Positions 1-9,312 of a stretch of DNA of 33,214 nucleotides are shown in pieces; within the stretch, counting starts at the first letter, position 1; every line of letters starts with the position of its first letter. The notes under the pieces were generated by a model. The model made no database searches and had not been told where the DNA came from. It saw nothing but the letters and a program-made list of their open reading frames with translations. The DNA is from Prochlorococcus sp. AG-436-O11 (GTDB taxonomy: Bacteria; Cyanobacteriota; Cyanobacteriia; PCC-6307; Cyanobiaceae), in NCBI GenBank assembly GCA_003212535.1, contig QCPO01000002.1, positions 1 to 33,214 on the forward strand, read 5' to 3'. Position numbers and translations under genes: made by a program.

Positions 1-1194
1 TTCTTGCTTAACAAAAAGTCGGGCCCAATTATCCACTTCAAGAATATCCTCCAATTCAGGACTCAAATTCAAATTATCCATATGTGATTCACAAGCTTTA
101 CTTATAAATGTTGGAATTTCTTGAAAAGAAATTTTTTCTTTAAGAAATTGTTCAACAGCCATTTCATTAGCAGCATTTAAGACTGCAGGCATAGTCCCAG
201 AAGATTTTCCTGCAGCATATGCTAAACCCATACATGGATATTTAAACTCGTCGGGCTCTTTAAAAGTTAATTGTCCAATTTCACTTAGGTTTAATCTTTT
301 CCAATTTGTTTGAAATCTTTCAGGCCAACTCATCGCATATAAAATAGGTAGCTTCATATCTGGCCAACCTAATTGAGCTAATACAGAAGAATCTTCCAAC
401 TCAATCATTGAATGAATAATACTTTGAGGATGGATAACTATTTCAATATTTTCATAAGATGTCCCAAATAAGTAATGAGCCTCTATAACTTCTAATCCTT
501 TATTCATAAGAGTTGCAGAATCTACTGTTATTTTTTTTCCCATATCCCAATTAGGATGTGAAGTGGCATCTGCTACTGTGACATGCTTTAAATCCTCAAC
601 TGCCCAATCTCTGAAAGCACCTCCAGAAGCGGTTAATTGTATCGCTTTTAAACCCTTAGGCATCTCTCCTGTTGAAAAATTTGCATGTTCATAATTAGGT
701 AATCCCTGTAAACATTGAAAGATAGCAGAATGTTCTGAATCAGCAGGTAAAAGCCTACTTTTATTTTTTTTTAATGCAGGAATAACAATTGGGCCTGCAG
801 CAATTAAGGTTTCTTTATTAGCAAGTGCAATATTTTTGCCCGCATTAATTGCTGACATTGTTGGAATTAAGCCTGCACAGCCTACTATTCCTGTTACTAC
901 AGTATCTGCCTTATCCCATGCTGCAACTGCGTTAATTCCCTCTTTGCCACACAAAACCAAAGGAGGATTATCTAACTTTAAGTTACTAATATTATCTTTT
1001 AAATCTTGTATGAGATTTTCATCCTCAATTGCAACTACTTCTGGTTTATGTGTTTTAACTTGTTCAGTTAACAAATTAATATTTCTTCCTGCAGAAAGAG
1101 CTACGGCTTTAAATTTTTCAGGAAGCTCACTAGCTATTTCGAGAGTTTGAGTCCCTATTGAGCCAGTAGAACCTAGGACAGTAATGTATTTCAA
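1..1194 (-). CDS. dxr: 1-deoxy-D-xylulose 5-phosphate reductoisomerase, C-terminus cut by window edge
   Basis: Cytosolic enzyme of the MEP isoprenoid pathway. It converts 1-deoxy-D-xylulose 5-phosphate to 2-C-methyl-D-erythritol 4-phosphate with NADPH and a divalent metal. Reading the minus strand from 1194 gives an open frame of 398 codons to the window edge, close to the roughly 400 residues usual for the family, so only a short tail is missing. Visible motifs are the NADPH-binding GSTGSIG at residues 8-14, the active-site ASGGAFRD segment, and [20 protein letters not shown]. The start is a TTG at 1194. The same frame has a stop a few codons upstream and no ATG or GTG between, and family proteins begin (M/V)KYITVLG-like. 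It lies 82 bp downstream of cysS and is probably the last gene of the HlyD-polA-cysS-dxr run. The family assignment is very secure. Confidence 0.96.
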   Translation of the reverse strand, partial: MKYITVLGSTGSIGTQTLEIASELPEKFKAVALSAGRNINLLTEQVKTHKPEVVAIEDENLIQDLKDNISNLKLDNPPLVLCGKEGINAVAAWDKADTVVTGIVGCAGLIPTMSAINAGKNIALANKETLIAAGPIVIPALKKNKSRLLPADSEHSAIFQCLQGLPNYEHANFSTGEMPKGLKAIQLTASGGAFRDWAVEDLKHVTVADATSHPNWDMGKKITVDSATLMNKGLEVIEAHYLFGTSYENIEIVIHPQSIIHSMIELEDSSVLAQLGWPDMKLPILYAMSWPERFQTNWKRLNLSEIGQLTFKEPDEFKYPCMGLAYAAGKSSGTMPAVLNAANEMAVEQFLKEKISFQEIPTFISKACESHMDNLNLSPELEDILEVDNWARLFVKQE

Positions 1195-1276
1195 ATTTCT
1201 CTGATATTTCTAATATCTTCCCATTTAAAGGTGTATTTAAAAAATAAAAATTTCAAATTGGTTCTTTTCTTAAAAT

Positions 1277-2746
1277 TTAGACCCGTATCCATGTTGTTAT
1301 TTCTTTAGATTGATCAATAAGTTCAATACCTTTTTCTTTTAACAAATTTCTGATTTTATCGGCCTTCCCATAATCTTTTTCCTTTTTTGCTTCCAATCTT
1401 TCATTAATAAGTGATAATATTTCTTCTTCTTTTATTTTGCTTTCTATTACTAAATCCTCTTTTTTTAGTCCAAGTACCTCAGTTAATTCTTCAAGAGTCT
1501 TAAAACTCTCAAGTAGAAAAAATTTTTCATTTAGGTCTATTTCAAAACTTTCAACCCTTTGAAATTGGTTTAAAAAGTTTTTTAATGGTTTCGCTAAATC
1601 ATAAATAATTGCAATAGCTCCTGCTGTATTAAGGTCATTACCCAGAGAGTCAGAAAATTTAAGCTTTTTTTGAGATAATTCAAAACTTATTGTCTCTTTA
1701 TATTTTTCTTCGATAGATTCATTTTTATCAATTGACATAAAAGCCTCTTGTGTAATGTCCATAAAAGAAAGGGCTATATTAATGTTTTTCCAAGCTTCTG
1801 AAGCACTCCTTAACGCTTCTTCAGTGAAATCAAGTGGTTTTCTATAATTAACAGTCATAACGAAATATCGCAAAGTCATTGGGCTTATGCCTGACTTTAT
1901 TAGTTCTCTAATAGTTTTAAAATTTTTCAGGGATTTACTCATTTTCTGACCATTTACATTGACCATCCCATTGTGTAACCAATAATTTGCTAGTTTTTTA
2001 CCATTCGCTGCTTCTGATTGGGCAATTTCATTTTCATGATGTGGAAAAATTAAATCAGAACCACCTAAATGGATATCAATAGTATCTCCTAATTCATCTT
2101 TAACCATCGCGGAACATTCAATATGCCATCCTGGCCTACCTTTACCCCATGGCGAATCAAAATATGGTTCATCATCTTTGGCTTTTTTCCATAGTGCAAA
2201 ATCTTGCGGATTTAGTTTTTTAGTGTTTTCTTCAATAGCCATTCTTCCTTGCTGATTGATATTTTGTTCTTGTATGTTTTGATTACTTAGCTTTCCATAA
2301 TTTTTATTTTGAAAAACAGAATAATAAACATCTCCATCCCTAGAGTATGCGTAACCTTTGTCCTCAAGTATTGATATAAAAGAGCAGATATTGCATATAT
2401 GATTCGTTGCTCTTGGCATACTATCTGGACGCATGATTCCTAAAGCATCCATATCTTTGTGGAATTCAATGATATTCTTCTCTGAAACTGCTTTCATTGA
2501 ACTATTCTCTTCCTTAGCCCTTGTTAAGATCTTGTCATCAATATCTGTAAAATTCTGAACATACTTCACTTTGAAATCACTATAAATTAAAAATCTTCTC
2601 AAGATATCCCAAGCTATATAACTTCTTGCATGACCAAGATGACATAAATCATAAACAGTTACTCCACAACAATAAATTTTTACTACATCATCAATAGGCT
2701 TAAAAACCTCAACTCTTTTGCTTAAAGTATTAAAAAGTTTGATCAT
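1277..2746 (-). CDS. cysS: Cysteinyl-tRNA synthetase
   Basis: Class I aminoacyl-tRNA synthetase that activates cysteine with ATP and charges tRNA-Cys in the cytosol. The 489 residues are a normal full length. The HIGH-type signature HLGH is at residues 36-39 and KMSKS at 268-272. The structural zinc ligands expected in this family are present: Cys in YCCGVTVYD near residue 26, Cys211 in WHIECSAM, and the His/Glu pair in FPHHENE at 235-240. The C-terminal region (about 360-489) is helical and charged and contains the DALR-like anticodon domain. The start ATG at 2746 is 24 bp downstream of the polA stop, implying co-transcription with polA and the HlyD-type gene. No anomaly seen. Confidence 0.97.
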   Translation of the reverse strand: MIKLFNTLSKRVEVFKPIDDVVKIYCCGVTVYDLCHLGHARSYIAWDILRRFLIYSDFKVKYVQNFTDIDDKILTRAKEENSSMKAVSEKNIIEFHKDMDALGIMRPDSMPRATNHICNICSFISILEDKGYAYSRDGDVYYSVFQNKNYGKLSNQNIQEQNINQQGRMAIEENTKKLNPQDFALWKKAKDDEPYFDSPWGKGRPGWHIECSAMVKDELGDTIDIHLGGSDLIFPHHENEIAQSEAANGKKLANYWLHNGMVNVNGQKMSKSLKNFKTIRELIKSGISPMTLRYFVMTVNYRKPLDFTEEALRSASEAWKNINIALSFMDITQEAFMSIDKNESIEEKYKETISFELSQKKLKFSDSLGNDLNTAGAIAIIYDLAKPLKNFLNQFQRVESFEIDLNEKFFLLESFKTLEELTEVLGLKKEDLVIESKIKEEEILSLINERLEAKKEKDYGKADKIRNLLKEKGIELIDQSKEITTWIRV

Positions 2747-2770
2747 CTTAAAAAAAGTATTTCATAAGGT

Positions 2771-5701
2771 TTATTTTGTCTCCATCCAGTTGTCTCCAAT
2801 TCCAATATCAACTAAAAGAGGTACATTTAATTTTACACAATCTTCCATAGTCTTCTTTACTAATTTCGTCGTAACTTCTAAAGAATCTGGTTCAACTTCA
2901 AACAATAATTCATCGTGTACTTGTAAAAGCATTTTTGCTGGAACATTCATTTCTATGAATTTTTTATTTAGTTGAACCATTGCAATTTTAATAATGTCTG
3001 CACTTGAACCCTGTATTGGAGCATTAGCTGCGGCTCTTAATGACTGTGCTTCCATGCCAGCCCTTCTTGCGGATTGTAAGTCAATCTCATAAGGATCTTT
3101 TCCTATTAATCTTCCAAGTCCATTTTTATCAAATTTAAATTCTCTCTTTCTACCAAAAATTGTTTTTACATAACCTTTTGATAAGGCAAGCCTTTCTTGA
3201 AGTTCGAGAAATTTGAAGATTTTTGAATATCTTTCTTTGTATTTTATTAGGAATTCTTTTGCCTCTGGGGTACTTACTCCTGTAGATCGAGCAAACTTTT
3301 TGATCCCCATACCGTAGATCACTCCAAAATTTATTGTTTTGCCAACTCTCCTTTCCTCAGATGATATTTCTTCTTTCTCAAAAATTAATCTTGCAGTTAA
3401 AGAATGAATGTCATCATTTTTGTGAAATGCATTTATTAGTATTTCTTCATCCGCTAAGTGAGCGAGTATTCTTAATTCAATTTGAGAATAATCAGCTGAT
3501 AATAGTTTCCAATCTTTTTCAGGCAAGAATGCTTTTCTGATTCTCTTACTAAATTCAGTCCTAACTGGGATATTTTGAAGATTTGGATTACTGCTGCTTA
3601 GTCTCCCAGTTGCTGTAGCAGCTTGATTAAAGTTTGTATGGACTCGTCCTGTCTTTTCGTTAATAAGATTTGGAAGTGCCTCAATATAAGTACTAAGTAA
3701 TTTGCTAAGAGTTCTATGTTTTATTAAATGTTGGATTATCTCATGTTCTTCGACTAACCTTTCAAGAACAACTGCATCTGTGCTCCATCCTGTTTTTGTT
3801 TTTCGTGATTTCTTTTTATCCAAATTTAATTTTTCAAACAAGATCTCACCCAATTGTTTTGGTGAAGACAGATTAAAATTGTCTTCTGCCAATTCATAAA
3901 CTTTACTTTCAATATCTTCTAAGGTACTTTTTAGTTCTCTTGAGAGTTTATTTAGATAAGGGATGTCGATGGTTATGCCATTCATTTCCATTTGGGATAA
4001 TACCGGCTCTAAAGGCAGCTCGATTTCTTCGAATAATTTGATTAATTCATCTTTTTCCTTTGAAAATCTTTCTTTAAAAATATTGACAATCTTATAAGTA
4101 AGAAATACGTCATAACCACAATAAATACTTGCTTCTTCAATATCAACAAATGAAAAGTCTTTATTTTTTTTAACTGTTTCCTTAAAAGAAGGTGGCCTAA
4201 ATCCAAACAATCTAAAACTAATTTCACTTAACCCATGCTTCTCCTGATTATTTAGAAGGTAATCTGCTAACAAGGTGTCAAAGGTTACACCTTTAAGATC
4301 AAGTCCATGATTAAAAAAGATTTGTCTGTCAAATTTAGAATTTTGGAGCGCCTTTTCTTTTTTTGGATTTTCTATCCAAGTTCTTAGTTTTGATAAAACA
4401 TCTTCAATTGATAATTGATTGGCTGTTTCTTTATTTGTTTGATGACCAAGAGGTATATAAAATAAATCATCAGTTTCTTCTCCAAGACATAATCCTATTC
4501 CGACAAGTTCCGCATCGATTGGATTTAAACTATTGGTCTCTGTATCTAAAGAAACTATCTCATTTTTTTTGTCTAATCGTTGAAGTAATTTATCAAGTAA
4601 TTCAAAATCATTTACAACAGTTACTTTGATTTTTGGGATTTTATTGTCACTCTTTTCTGATTTATTTTTATTGGTAACTTTTGATTCTGATGTTTGACCT
4701 TTATCAAAATTATTTTTGTTAAAACCACCTTTGCTAAATGTTGAATTAAAAATATCGATTTGTCTAAGTAAAGTCGATAGTTCTAGCTTTTTAAGTGACT
4801 CTGAAAGTGATTCTTTGTTTATATTATTTAATTCATAACCATTACTTAATATCAGAGGAACTTCAGTATCTATTTTGGCTAAATCTCTTGAAAGATAAGC
4901 ATTATACTTATCATTTCTGAGCTTTTCTATAACTGAACCTTTTATAAAACCTTTATATTTTTTATCATTATTTTGCTGAATCTTTTCCAAAGATTTATAT
5001 ATTCCATCCAGTGTATCGTTCTCTTTTAGTAGATTAATTGCAGTTTTTGGACCTACACCCTTTATTCCTGGAATATTATCAGAACTGTCTCCAGTTAAAG
5101 CTTTTAAATCAACTACTCTTTCTGGTGAAACTCCTAATTTTTCTTTTACACCATTTTCGTTAATTAAAGTTGGATTACCACTTTTAGCATATGGACCACC
5201 ACCCATATAAAGAACATAAATATCTTTTTGATCATCAACTAATTGAAATAAATCTCGATCTCCGGAAAGAATATTTACGCACCATCCTTTGGAGGAAGCA
5301 TCATTTGCAATTGTCCCTAATAGATCATCTGCTTCGTAACCGGGAGATTTAAAGATTGGTAAGTTAAGACTTTCTTTTAGGATTATTTCTAATTGTTCAA
5401 TATCTTGAAAAAAGACATCTGGGGCTACATCTCTATTCGCTTTATAATTGGGGTCTAATTCATGCCTAAATGTAGGCTTTTCCGTGTCAAAAGTAATACA
5501 AACACCTTCTGGACTAATGTTTTTACAATTGTCTAGAAGGCTTTTTAAAAATCCATAGGTGACGCTAGTTGGAAACCCTTCTTTAGTTGTTAGTCCGCCA
5601 TCAATTCCTTTACTAAAAGCATAGAAGCTTCTAAAAGCAAGTGAATGGCCGTCAACTAAAAGTAAAATTGGTTTTATAGATTTTTCAGATTTCACAATCA
5701 T
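2771..5701 (-). CDS. polA: DNA polymerase I with 5' nuclease, proofreading and polymerase domains
   Basis: Family A DNA polymerase for Okazaki-fragment maturation and repair. The chosen start gives 976 residues. The N-terminal 5'-3' nuclease domain (about 10-310) has VDGHSLAFRSFYA, GYEADDLLGT and the helix-hairpin-helix region GDSSDNIPGIKGVGPKTA. A linker rich in Asn, Lys and Ser follows. The 3'-5' exonuclease domain keeps all three Exo motifs: DTET near 386-389, NSKFD, and YCGYD, so proofreading looks active. The polymerase domain has motif A DYSQIELRILAHL, the fingers motif RRVGKTINFGVIYG and motif C QVHDELLFEV. An upstream in-frame start would add six residues, but ATG at 5701 forms a 4-bp ATGA overlap with the stop of the HlyD-type gene, so I prefer it. 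It is followed closely by cysS. Confidence 0.96.
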   Translation of the reverse strand: MIVKSEKSIKPILLLVDGHSLAFRSFYAFSKGIDGGLTTKEGFPTSVTYGFLKSLLDNCKNISPEGVCITFDTEKPTFRHELDPNYKANRDVAPDVFFQDIEQLEIILKESLNLPIFKSPGYEADDLLGTIANDASSKGWCVNILSGDRDLFQLVDDQKDIYVLYMGGGPYAKSGNPTLINENGVKEKLGVSPERVVDLKALTGDSSDNIPGIKGVGPKTAINLLKENDTLDGIYKSLEKIQQNNDKKYKGFIKGSVIEKLRNDKYNAYLSRDLAKIDTEVPLILSNGYELNNINKESLSESLKKLELSTLLRQIDIFNSTFSKGGFNKNNFDKGQTSESKVTNKNKSEKSDNKIPKIKVTVVNDFELLDKLLQRLDKKNEIVSLDTETNSLNPIDAELVGIGLCLGEETDDLFYIPLGHQTNKETANQLSIEDVLSKLRTWIENPKKEKALQNSKFDRQIFFNHGLDLKGVTFDTLLADYLLNNQEKHGLSEISFRLFGFRPPSFKETVKKNKDFSFVDIEEASIYCGYDVFLTYKIVNIFKERFSKEKDELIKLFEEIELPLEPVLSQMEMNGITIDIPYLNKLSRELKSTLEDIESKVYELAEDNFNLSSPKQLGEILFEKLNLDKKKSRKTKTGWSTDAVVLERLVEEHEIIQHLIKHRTLSKLLSTYIEALPNLINEKTGRVHTNFNQAATATGRLSSSNPNLQNIPVRTEFSKRIRKAFLPEKDWKLLSADYSQIELRILAHLADEEILINAFHKNDDIHSLTARLIFEKEEISSEERRVGKTINFGVIYGMGIKKFARSTGVSTPEAKEFLIKYKERYSKIFKFLELQERLALSKGYVKTIFGRKREFKFDKNGLGRLIGKDPYEIDLQSARRAGMEAQSLRAAANAPIQGSSADIIKIAMVQLNKKFIEMNVPAKMLLQVHDELLFEVEPDSLEVTTKLVKKTMEDCVKLNVPLLVDIGIGDNWMETK

Positions 5702-6759
5702 TTTCTTTGCTTCGCCCAAGGTGGAATATCAATAAAGATTTGCTCCCCAGGTTCTATTCCATCAATTATTGCAGTTTTATTTCCGCTACTGATTCCAATT
5801 TCAATTTTTTTAAATTTCGGAGAGTTGTTTTTATCGACTTTTAAAATGCCCTTTTCTCCTTTTTTCGTAACAATAGATACTGTTGGTACTAAAACTTTTT
5901 CTTCATTCCCTTCCACTTTAAATTCAAGATCAGCAGTCATTCCGATTTTTATTTCTTCAGAAATATCTTTAAAATTTAAAGTCACCTCAAAAGAAGTTAC
6001 ATTATTATCTTTTACAGCTCTAGTAGCTATTTTTTTAACTAGGGCGCTATATTTTTTTGAGGGATAGGATTCAATTCTAACAGAAGCTTCTTGTCCTATT
6101 TTTATTCTACCAATGTCGCTTTCAGGAACTTTGGCAACAATTTCAAGACCCTCTGAGAGTTCAAAAATAAAGTTTTTGGTTTTAGAGGCTGAATTTAAAT
6201 TTGTACTTGGCGAGACATAAGATCCAATTTCTGCATATTTTGCAGTTATTTTTCCTCGATAGGGAGCTTTAATTAGATAGAAACTTTTTTCTGCTTTTGC
6301 ATCATTAAGTTTCGCATTACTTATTTTGTATTTATTTTTGTAGCTTTCATAATCCTCTTTGCTTACTGCACCCTCTTTATATAAAAATTCCCTTCTTATA
6401 AATTCAGATTTTTGTTTTTTAAAATTCAATTCAATCTCTTCAATCTTGTATATAAAGTCTTCATCATCTAGAGAGGCTAATAACTGATCTTTTTCTACAA
6501 TATCTCCCTCTTCTACAGTAATCTCTTTAATTATCCCTTGCTTTCTGGGACCTATATTGCTTGTCCTAATGGCTTTTACTTCGCCAGTTGTATTAATTGA
6601 ATCAGAAAGTATTCCTTTCTCAACAAGAACTACAAAATCAGAGATATCTTTTGATTTGTTTTTCTTCAAAGAATTATTTATAAAAACAAAAAATATAGAT
6701 AAAGAAAGTAATATCATTCCACTCTTTAAATTTATATTTTTTTTAATAAAATCAAGCAT
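5698..6759 (-). CDS. HlyD/RND-type periplasmic adaptor (membrane fusion protein)
   Basis: Probable membrane-fusion adaptor of a tripartite or MacA-like efflux system, anchored in the inner membrane and reaching into the periplasm. The 353 residues start with one hydrophobic segment (about 14-29). A biotinyl/lipoyl-like half domain follows, with SNIGPRKQGIIKEITVEEGD and an adjacent GDxVxKDQLLASLDD, then a charged helical hairpin (about 95-150), the second lipoyl half, a beta-barrel part (PESDIGRIKIGQEASVRI) and a C-terminal domain ending GIEPGEQIFID. No ABC or RND pump or outer-membrane factor is encoded next to it, so the substrate is unknown. Its stop overlaps the polA ATG by 4 bp, so it probably drives the polA-cysS-dxr run. 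The region 6760-6905 separates it from the divergent ychF and should hold both promoters. Confidence 0.85.
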   Translation of the reverse strand: MLDFIKKNINLKSGMILLSLSIFFVFINNSLKKNKSKDISDFVVLVEKGILSDSINTTGEVKAIRTSNIGPRKQGIIKEITVEEGDIVEKDQLLASLDDEDFIYKIEEIELNFKKQKSEFIRREFLYKEGAVSKEDYESYKNKYKISNAKLNDAKAEKSFYLIKAPYRGKITAKYAEIGSYVSPSTNLNSASKTKNFIFELSEGLEIVAKVPESDIGRIKIGQEASVRIESYPSKKYSALVKKIATRAVKDNNVTSFEVTLNFKDISEEIKIGMTADLEFKVEGNEEKVLVPTVSIVTKKGEKGILKVDKNNSPKFKKIEIGISSGNKTAIIDGIEPGEQIFIDIPPWAKQRK

Positions 6760-6905
6760 TTCTTGTGTAAATCAGTTATAAAAATGATATTTAGAAACTA
6801 AATAAATAATCAAAACGATTATAATTAAATTATCAAAGATTGGTTAATTAAACACTATATTACTAGAACATGTTTTCTTGAAAATTTTTCTATAAATTTT
6901 TTAAA

Positions 6906-7997
6906 ATGTTAAAAGCCGGTATTATTGGATTACCAAATGTTGGGAAATCAACTTTATTTAATGCTCTTGTAGAAAATGCTAAAGCTCAAGCTGCAAACTT
7001 TCCATTTTGTACGATTGAACCTAATAAAGGAATAGTTTCAGTGCCAGATCAAAGGCTGCAAGAGCTAGGTAGTTTAAGTTCTAGTCAAAATATTATCCCA
7101 ACTAAGATTGAATTTGTAGATATTGCGGGTCTTGTAAAAGGTGCTAGTAAAGGTGAGGGTTTGGGGAATAAATTTTTATCTAATATTAGGGAAGTTGATG
7201 CAATTGTTCACGTCGTGAGATGTTTTGAAGATAGTGAAGTGATTCATGTTTCAGGGAAGGTCGACCCCCTAGATGACATTGAAATTATTAATCTGGAACT
7301 GAATTTGGCTGATTTATCTCAGCTTCAAAAAAGAAGAGAAAGAATTAAAAAACAGGTTAAGACAAGTAAAGAGGCATTTAAAGAAGATTCTTTATTAGAA
7401 AAAATTGAGGAAGAATTGCATAAAGGACTCTCAGTTAGGTCAATATCTCTTAGCGATGAAGAAAATTTAATAATTAAGCAATTAGGTTTCCTTACGGCAA
7501 AACCTATTATTTATGCTACGAATTTGAATGAAAATGATTTAGCTGAAGGTAATGATCTCTCATTAAAAGTTAAGAGTTTTGCAAATAATAAAAATACAGA
7601 ATGTATAAAAATATCAGCGCAAGTCGAATCTGAATTAATAGAATTAGAACCCGAAGATAAAAAAGACTATCTAATTGGCTTAGGAGTAGAGGAGGGTGGA
7701 TTAAGTTCTTTAATTAGATCAACTTATAAATTACTTGGATTAAAAACTTATTTTACTACCGGAGAAAAAGAGACAAAGGCTTGGACTATAAAAGATGGTA
7801 TGACAGCACCTCAGGCAGCAGGAGTAATTCATACTGATTTTGAAAAAGGATTTATTCGAGCCCAGACTATTTCATATCAAAACTTAATAGATTCAGGTTC
7901 GATCGCTAATGCAAAAACCAAAGGATTACTTAGAAGTGAAGGAAAAGAATATGTAGTTAATGAGGGTGATGTAATGGAGTTTTTATTTAATGTATAG
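6906..7997 (+). CDS. ychF: Redox-/ribosome-associated GTPase/ATPase YchF (Obg family)
   Basis: Universally conserved OBG-family P-loop protein that prefers ATP in many bacteria, binds ribosomes and is tied to oxidative-stress responses. The 363 residues equal the usual length. The G1 motif GLPNVGKST is at residues 8-16 and the G3 region DIAGLVKGASKGEGLGN follows near 70-86. Position G4 reads YATNLNEND, the NxxE-type change that distinguishes YchF from true GTPases. The C-terminal TGS domain is clear (LKTYFTTGEKETKAWTI, then GVIHTDFEKGFIRAQ). It starts with ATG shortly after an AT-rich leader with no strong Shine-Dalgarno. It is divergent from the HlyD-type gene. Confidence 0.96.
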   Translation: MLKAGIIGLPNVGKSTLFNALVENAKAQAANFPFCTIEPNKGIVSVPDQRLQELGSLSSSQNIIPTKIEFVDIAGLVKGASKGEGLGNKFLSNIREVDAIVHVVRCFEDSEVIHVSGKVDPLDDIEIINLELNLADLSQLQKRRERIKKQVKTSKEAFKEDSLLEKIEEELHKGLSVRSISLSDEENLIIKQLGFLTAKPIIYATNLNENDLAEGNDLSLKVKSFANNKNTECIKISAQVESELIELEPEDKKDYLIGLGVEEGGLSSLIRSTYKLLGLKTYFTTGEKETKAWTIKDGMTAPQAAGVIHTDFEKGFIRAQTISYQNLIDSGSIANAKTKGLLRSEGKEYVVNEGDVMEFLFNV

Positions 7998-8061
7998 TTT
8001 CCCTTTTAAGGCTTGCTAATTTTCTTTTTAAATAATTTTTTTCAACATATAAAACTTAAAA

Positions 8062-8361
8062 ATGGAAATCATTTTATTACTTCTTTTTATTCTTATTGTT
8101 TTTTTAATACTTTTATCTCTTCTATTTTTTAATCAAAAGGGATACCAAAAGACAGAAAAAAAAACAAAGAGTTTTGCAACTTTTAATGCTTATTTAAAAG
8201 AACAAGAATTTAATCCTGACATTAATACAGATAATTGGGATTTGCATAAATCGAGACTAGAAAAATATAGAAGATCACAATATAAAGGATTAACTTTCTT
8301 TAAAAGTTCCGAAGATAAGATTTACTATCTTTCAGAAAAGGGTACTAAAGTTTATTGCTAA
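8062..8361 (+). CDS. Small unknown protein with N-terminal membrane helix
   Basis: I do not recognise a family. The 99-residue product begins with a strongly hydrophobic helix (about residues 3-24, rich in Leu and Ile). A Lys-rich linker and a soluble charged tail follow, containing the Trp/Tyr-rich segment NWDLHKSRLEKYRRSQYKGL and ending near a single Cys. The layout suggests an inner-membrane anchor with a cytoplasmic domain. It lies 64 bp downstream of ychF on the same strand and is followed by two more small membrane genes. Codon use matches the neighbours, which supports a real gene. It is probably a lineage-restricted Prochlorococcus hypothetical; function unknown. Confidence 0.75.
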   Translation: MEIILLLLFILIVFLILLSLLFFNQKGYQKTEKKTKSFATFNAYLKEQEFNPDINTDNWDLHKSRLEKYRRSQYKGLTFFKSSEDKIYYLSEKGTKVYC

Positions 8362-8414
8362 TTTAGAAAATTAAATTTATAAATAGGATAGAGTGATAGA
8401 CAATAATAAGAATA

Positions 8415-8666
8415 ATGAAGTATTTATTTTTATTATCAGAAAAGTTCTATGGTTTTGTCTCATGGGAATGGAAGACCTTAAAAGAACTTAGACGCAAAAG
8501 AAGAAATGACTTTTTCCTTAGAGGCTCTTTTGCTTTTTTTTGTATATTCTCGGTTTTGTTTTTAATCTTCTCTCCGCCTATTGTTTTTGGAGTGTTATTA
8601 GGAGAAGGAATAAAATTCAGTATATTTTTTATTTGGATATGGATTTTAAATTTGAAGTTTTTTTGA
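8415..8666 (+). CDS. Small unknown membrane protein
   Basis: Family not recognised. The 83 residues contain a basic stretch (KELRRKRRNDFFLRG, about 23-37), then two hydrophobic segments (about 38-53 and 57-80) very rich in Phe and Ile. It is probably a two-helix inner-membrane protein whose basic N-terminal part stays in the cytoplasm by the positive-inside rule. ATG at 8415 follows an A-rich leader. It sits between two other small membrane ORFs on the same strand, spaced about 55 bp on each side. Function unknown. Confidence 0.62.
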   Translation: MKYLFLLSEKFYGFVSWEWKTLKELRRKRRNDFFLRGSFAFFCIFSVLFLIFSPPIVFGVLLGEGIKFSIFFIWIWILNLKFF

Positions 8667-8723
8667 AAAAAATATACTTTATTTTCAAGCTTATTTATAA
8701 TTAAGGAGTATAAATAAAATCTT

Positions 8724-8939
8724 ATGCCAAAAATATTTAAACAAAATAAATTTGCATTGTTGGGTGCAAATGTATTAATAATTTTACTTTGGATAACTAT
8801 ATTTTCATTTTTAATAAATTTATTAAAAATCGAAAATGCACCATTTTATATATACAATGTCTTATTCTTGATAAAATTTTTACCTCCTATTTGGATTACT
8901 TGGTTTTTCTGGATAAAAAGAGGTGGTATACAAAGTTAA
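8724..8939 (+). CDS. Small unknown membrane protein
   Basis: Family not recognised. The 71-residue product has a short basic N-terminus, a helix at about 12-34 and a second hydrophobic stretch at about 42-63 ending in WITWFFWIKRGG. AAGGAG lies upstream near 8703 but is rather far from the ATG. A second frame from 8789 (61 codons) overlaps it. I favour the 8724 frame because its hydrophobic segments form two clean helices ending in basic residues. It is the third of three consecutive small membrane genes after ychF. Confidence 0.55.
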   Translation: MPKIFKQNKFALLGANVLIILLWITIFSFLINLLKIENAPFYIYNVLFLIKFLPPIWITWFFWIKRGGIQS

Positions 8940-9312
8940 AGATTTCTCCCTTATTAAGTATTTACTATAAATAAAAGCCTTTTAATTTAAAACCTTATTT
9001 GAAATTTTCATTTAAGAATTAGTTAATAGAGAGATTCTTTTTTGACTTAAATTAAAAATAAATTACCTTATAAAAAGTGCTTGCCATTACCCCTAATGGC
9101 AAACACTCATAACGATCAATATTTTTAATATTAAACTAGGTAATCTATTATCTAGTTTGAGTATCCCTTAACCTCTCTAAAGCCCTATTTTAAAAACTAA
9201 GGCTCTATTTTACTTAACAATTCAGATTGATACTTAATTTTTCGGATCTAATTCAGATAGAGTTATTACTAATTAGAATAGAACTTTTAAGATAAATCAA
9301 ACTAGATTTATT
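8940..9312. other. Gene-free stretch downstream of the hli cluster
   Basis: No convincing coding frame on either strand. It contains an intrinsic terminator for minus-strand transcription (9072-9106) and a second inverted repeat at 9133-9158. The latter has 12-base arms with one G-T pair and a 2-base loop, and no T-run follows. If the terminator ends the hli transcript, about 200 bases of untranslated 3' RNA would lie between the last hli stop and the terminator. Confidence 0.6.
9072..9106 (-). terminator. Intrinsic terminator of the hli cluster
   Basis: Inverted repeat with arms 9077-9089 and 9094-9106: 13 bp with one mismatch and a four-base CCCC loop on the plus strand. On the minus strand the right arm is followed directly by TTTTT, the classic intrinsic terminator pattern. 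It is correctly oriented to stop transcripts coming from the three hli genes. Confidence 0.8.

Noticed and set aside
836..1150. Plus-strand frame opposite dxr
   Set aside because: Shadow of the dxr coding strand; no independent motif.
8789..8974. Alternative 61-codon frame overlapping the 71-residue membrane gene
   Set aside because: Shifted frame with less coherent helices; the 8724 frame is better.
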